From contig WBMV01002675.1 of assembly GCA_013396655.1 (NCBI GenBank), positions 87,279 through 151,278 on the forward strand: a DNA stretch of 64,000 bases, written 5' to 3'. The stretch comes from Campylorhamphus procurvoides (Eukaryota; Chordata; Aves; Passeriformes; Dendrocolaptidae). The translations under genes and the position numbers were made by a program. The notes beneath the pieces are model-generated. The model was given only the letters and a program-made list of their open reading frames with translations. It was not told the DNA's origin and ran no database searches. Shown piece after piece: positions 62,080-64,000 of this stretch. How positions within the stretch are numbered: position 1 is the stretch's first letter; the number at the start of each line of letters is the position of its first letter.

Positions 62080-62515
62080 TACAGAGCCGGCGGATTCGGC
62101 ATCACTCTTTAATATTTACTCTCCTGAAGGTTACACAGGGCAGAGAGAACAAACTTCAAACCTTTTCCTTTTTTTCCTCCTCCCCTTTTCCAGCCTCTTC
62201 CCTACCTGGTTTTATGTGGTTTCTGGATTAGTCTAGTGCGGAGCCGAAGCAGACTTTCTCCGGCCGAAATATAGGATTAGGACTATTTCTGGAAGAAAGG
62301 GAATAGTGTGAACTGCCTTGAGCCTGCGATAGTCTAAAGCAGAATTACAGCTTGTAAAATAGGTCTCCATCAGTTTCCCAGGAGACGGGTTAAGCCCTAC
62401 TTGGGTGTTCCAGCTCTTTTTAGACCCACTAATAATTACTCTCATCTCACCCCCGAGTTGTCCGGTTGGTTTTTTCTTTAAGATCATCACTAAATGCACT
62501 TTTTGGCTGCGATGC
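62080..62515. promoter_or_regulatory. Candidate conserved non-coding element
   Basis: AGCCGGCGGATTCGGCATC, TCTTTAATATTTACTCTCC, AGGTTACACAGGGC, TCTCCGGCCGAAATATAGG, TGAACTGCCTTGAGCCTGCG and CCCACTAATAATTACTCTC. About 430 bp, repeat-free, CpG-retaining, interrupted by a short T-rich part at about 62,165-62,200. Confidence 0.5.
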
Positions 62516-62693
62516 TGCCGGCGCGGGCAGGGCAGGAAGGGCTTCCAGCCCCGTGCTTATCTCGGGGGGAAAGGTTTGGGGGGCACTGGGAACCCTCCGT
62601 TGCCCACCGGGGTTTCCCCATCCTGTGCCATCCTCTTTGTGCTTTGATGTCTTTTTGGAGCCATCGCTGCATGTCATTAGGGGCCCGAATAAT
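62516..62693. other. Unique GC-rich sequence
   Basis: Nothing recognised. Confidence 0.5.
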
Positions 62694-62745
62694 TAAAAAA
62701 AAAAAAAAANNNNGGGACCAAAAAAATAAAAAAAAAAAAAAAAAA
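62694..62745. other. Assembly gap in a poly-A context
   Basis: Four N at 62,710-62,713 flanked by A runs on both sides (GGGACC then further A runs). True length and sequence are unknown. Confidence 0.95.
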
Positions 62746-62899
62746 GGAAAACTAGTAGGTTTTTTTCCCCCATTCCTGGAGAAAAAAGACAGGGAAAATA
62801 AAAGAAAGTAAAAATACGGATAACGGAGGGAAGGGAAGTGGTTGGATCGGGGCTGATTTGGGGGCTCAGCCTTCCCAAATGCCAGACGATGCCACCCGC
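62746..62899. other. Unique sequence
   Basis: Nothing recognised. Confidence 0.5.
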
Positions 62900-63059
62900 T
62901 CCCCCCAAAAAAATACCCTAAATCAGGATTTGAGGGGAATTAACGGGAAAATGGGAGCCGTGGCAGAGCAGTCCGGGGGGCTGGAGGGAGCTGGGATGCT
63001 CGGGGGACGGAAAAGGGGGAAAAAGCAGCCGAGGGGCGCGGGTGGAAGGGCAGGGCTGC

Positions 63060-63090
63060 GGGGACGGGGAGCAGGGAGGGATGGGGCGGG
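63060..63090 (+). other. G-quadruplex motif, six G-runs
   Basis: GGGGACGGGGAGCAGGGAGG and continuation: six runs of three or more G with loops of 1-4 bases. Confidence 0.65.
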
Positions 63091-63139
63091 ATGCTGCGTG
63101 ATGGCCACTTGTCACTCGTGTCCCCCTCCCAGCGCGGGC

Positions 63140-63235
63140 GCCAGGCATGTAATGACAAGTAATTGGGCTGGCGCGGAGCTGCTTTCGATGAATTATTGAG
63201 AGCCCATTAGCTCCGGGGCGATGTCACCTGGCACC
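63140..63235. promoter_or_regulatory. Candidate conserved element in the CpG-rich region
   Basis: TAATGACAAGTAATTGG at 63,150-63,166 holds two homeodomain cores; TCGATGAATTATTGAGAGCC and CCCATTAGCTCCGGGG follow. It stands out as an AT island inside CpG-rich DNA. Confidence 0.42.
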
Positions 63236-63930
63236 GCAGCGCGGGGACAGGGGCACGGACAGGGACACGGCCACCCCCCGGGCTGTGCCCCCTTCCCGTG
63301 CCCTACAACCCCCGCACCCCCGACATCCACCCCGCTNACATCCCCCCCGCTCCATCCCCGCGTGGGCGATGCCACTCGTGCCCGTGCCCGGCGCCGCTGA
63401 ACCTCGGGAAGGGCCGTGCCGAAACTCCCGGTTTTCTCGCGGGGAAGAATAATTTTATCCCCTATTTTTTTCCCCCACGCGGGTGCTCAGCCGTGACCTG
63501 CCCACGGCATCCACACCGGGACCGGAGCTTCCGTGGAACCCCCTTCCGTGGCCGCTCCCAGCCCGGAACAAAAGATTGTCACGGGGCAGGGGAGGACAAA
63601 CGGGGGGAAAGCAGCTAAAATTAAAATACCCCCAAAATTCAGAAGTAAAGCCCTGGAGTCCGGCCGGGAGGAGGCGGGAGCCGGCCCCGCACGGCCCCGT
63701 CCCTCTCCCTCCCGAGCCACAACGATTTTCCCCCGCAGCCACGGCGTTTGGGGCTAAAACAGGTAGAATCGGGTCCCCGAGGCGGCCCGGCCCCAGTCGC
63801 ACCCCGTTCCCACCCGTGGTGTCCCCCACCCTCCTAAATCACCCCACTTTGCTTCCCTTCCCTACTCTGCACGGGCTCCAACGCTGGGAGTGGGACCCTC
63901 CAAAACGCGGGGGAGAGGCGGAGGGGAGCA

Positions 63931-64000
63931 GCTCTCCATCCCTCCATCCATCCCTCCCTCCTCCATCCCTCCATCCATGGCTCCATCCCTCCATCCATCC
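63931..64000. repeat. (ATCC)n-type tetranucleotide array reaching the window edge
   Basis: CCATCCCTCCATCCATCCC and variants continue to the last base, so the array is cut by the window. Confidence 0.93.

Larger units (their letters stand above)
62900..63930. promoter_or_regulatory. GC- and CpG-rich region, candidate CpG island
   Basis: CpG dinucleotides are frequent (GCGCGGAGCTGC, CGTGCCCGGCGCCGC, TTTCTCGCGGGGAAG, GTCCGGCCGGGAGGAGGCGG). A strong G4 motif lies at 63,060-63,090 and an enhancer-like TAAT cluster at about 63,140-63,235. No first exon or TATA/initiator can be called, so the gene, if any, lies outside or is not visible. One N at 63,337. Confidence 0.45.

Overview
The window is non-coding DNA from a bird, most likely a songbird-type genome. 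The best evidence is the repeat content. The only abundant interspersed repeat is CR1, the dominant LINE of birds: about 14 short 3'-end fragments are visible, in both orientations. No SINEs or mammalian repeats are seen. The sequence is fairly GC-rich with many short minisatellites, which fits an avian microchromosome or GC-rich chromosome arm. Three runs of N show it is a draft assembly. I found no protein-coding gene, no exon I would defend, and no tRNA or rRNA gene. The long open frames come from low-complexity DNA, from CR1, or from GC-rich sequence with few stop codons.

The window alternates between two kinds of DNA. The first is ordinary intergenic sequence with CR1 fragments and decaying tandem duplications. 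The second is blocks of 100-700 bp that are AT-leaning, repeat-free, rich in homeodomain, POU, forkhead and E-box-like words, and that keep CpG dinucleotides in an AT-rich setting. These blocks look like conserved non-coding elements (candidate enhancers). The clearest lie at 9.6-9.8, 14.0-14.5, 21.9-22.1, 26.6-27.0, 28.1-29.0, 33.3-34.0, 36.1-36.7, 37.0-37.4, 38.9-39.1, 42.7-43.0, 44.3-44.5, 46.4-47.4, 55.1-55.4, 56.9-58.0 and 62.1-62.5 kb. Conservation itself cannot be seen from one sequence, so each is called by appearance only.

Region by region: 0-9 kb is repeat-poor apart from an AT island with a decayed 70-bp tandem array and several CR1 pieces. The 9.0-9.8 kb stretch holds a clean 43-bp minisatellite followed by an AT block with a perfect 16-bp inverted repeat. 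The 10-33 kb part is mostly unique sequence with CR1, a composite microsatellite array (20.0-20.5 kb), a 22-bp array (26.1 kb) and a second 43-bp minisatellite (27.3 kb). From 33 to 58 kb the enhancer-like blocks are dense, with local tandem duplications between them. The 60.3-61.9 kb interval is a long GGAAA-type polypurine tract followed by ATCC repeats and a T-rich tract. From about 62.9 kb to the end the DNA is GC- and CpG-rich and may be a CpG island at the edge of a gene to the right.

Taken together this looks like the regulatory flank or gene desert of a developmental transcription factor gene. I cannot name that gene. CTCF-like and octamer-like words, G-quadruplex motifs and a nested inverted repeat at 57.5 kb are the most testable features.
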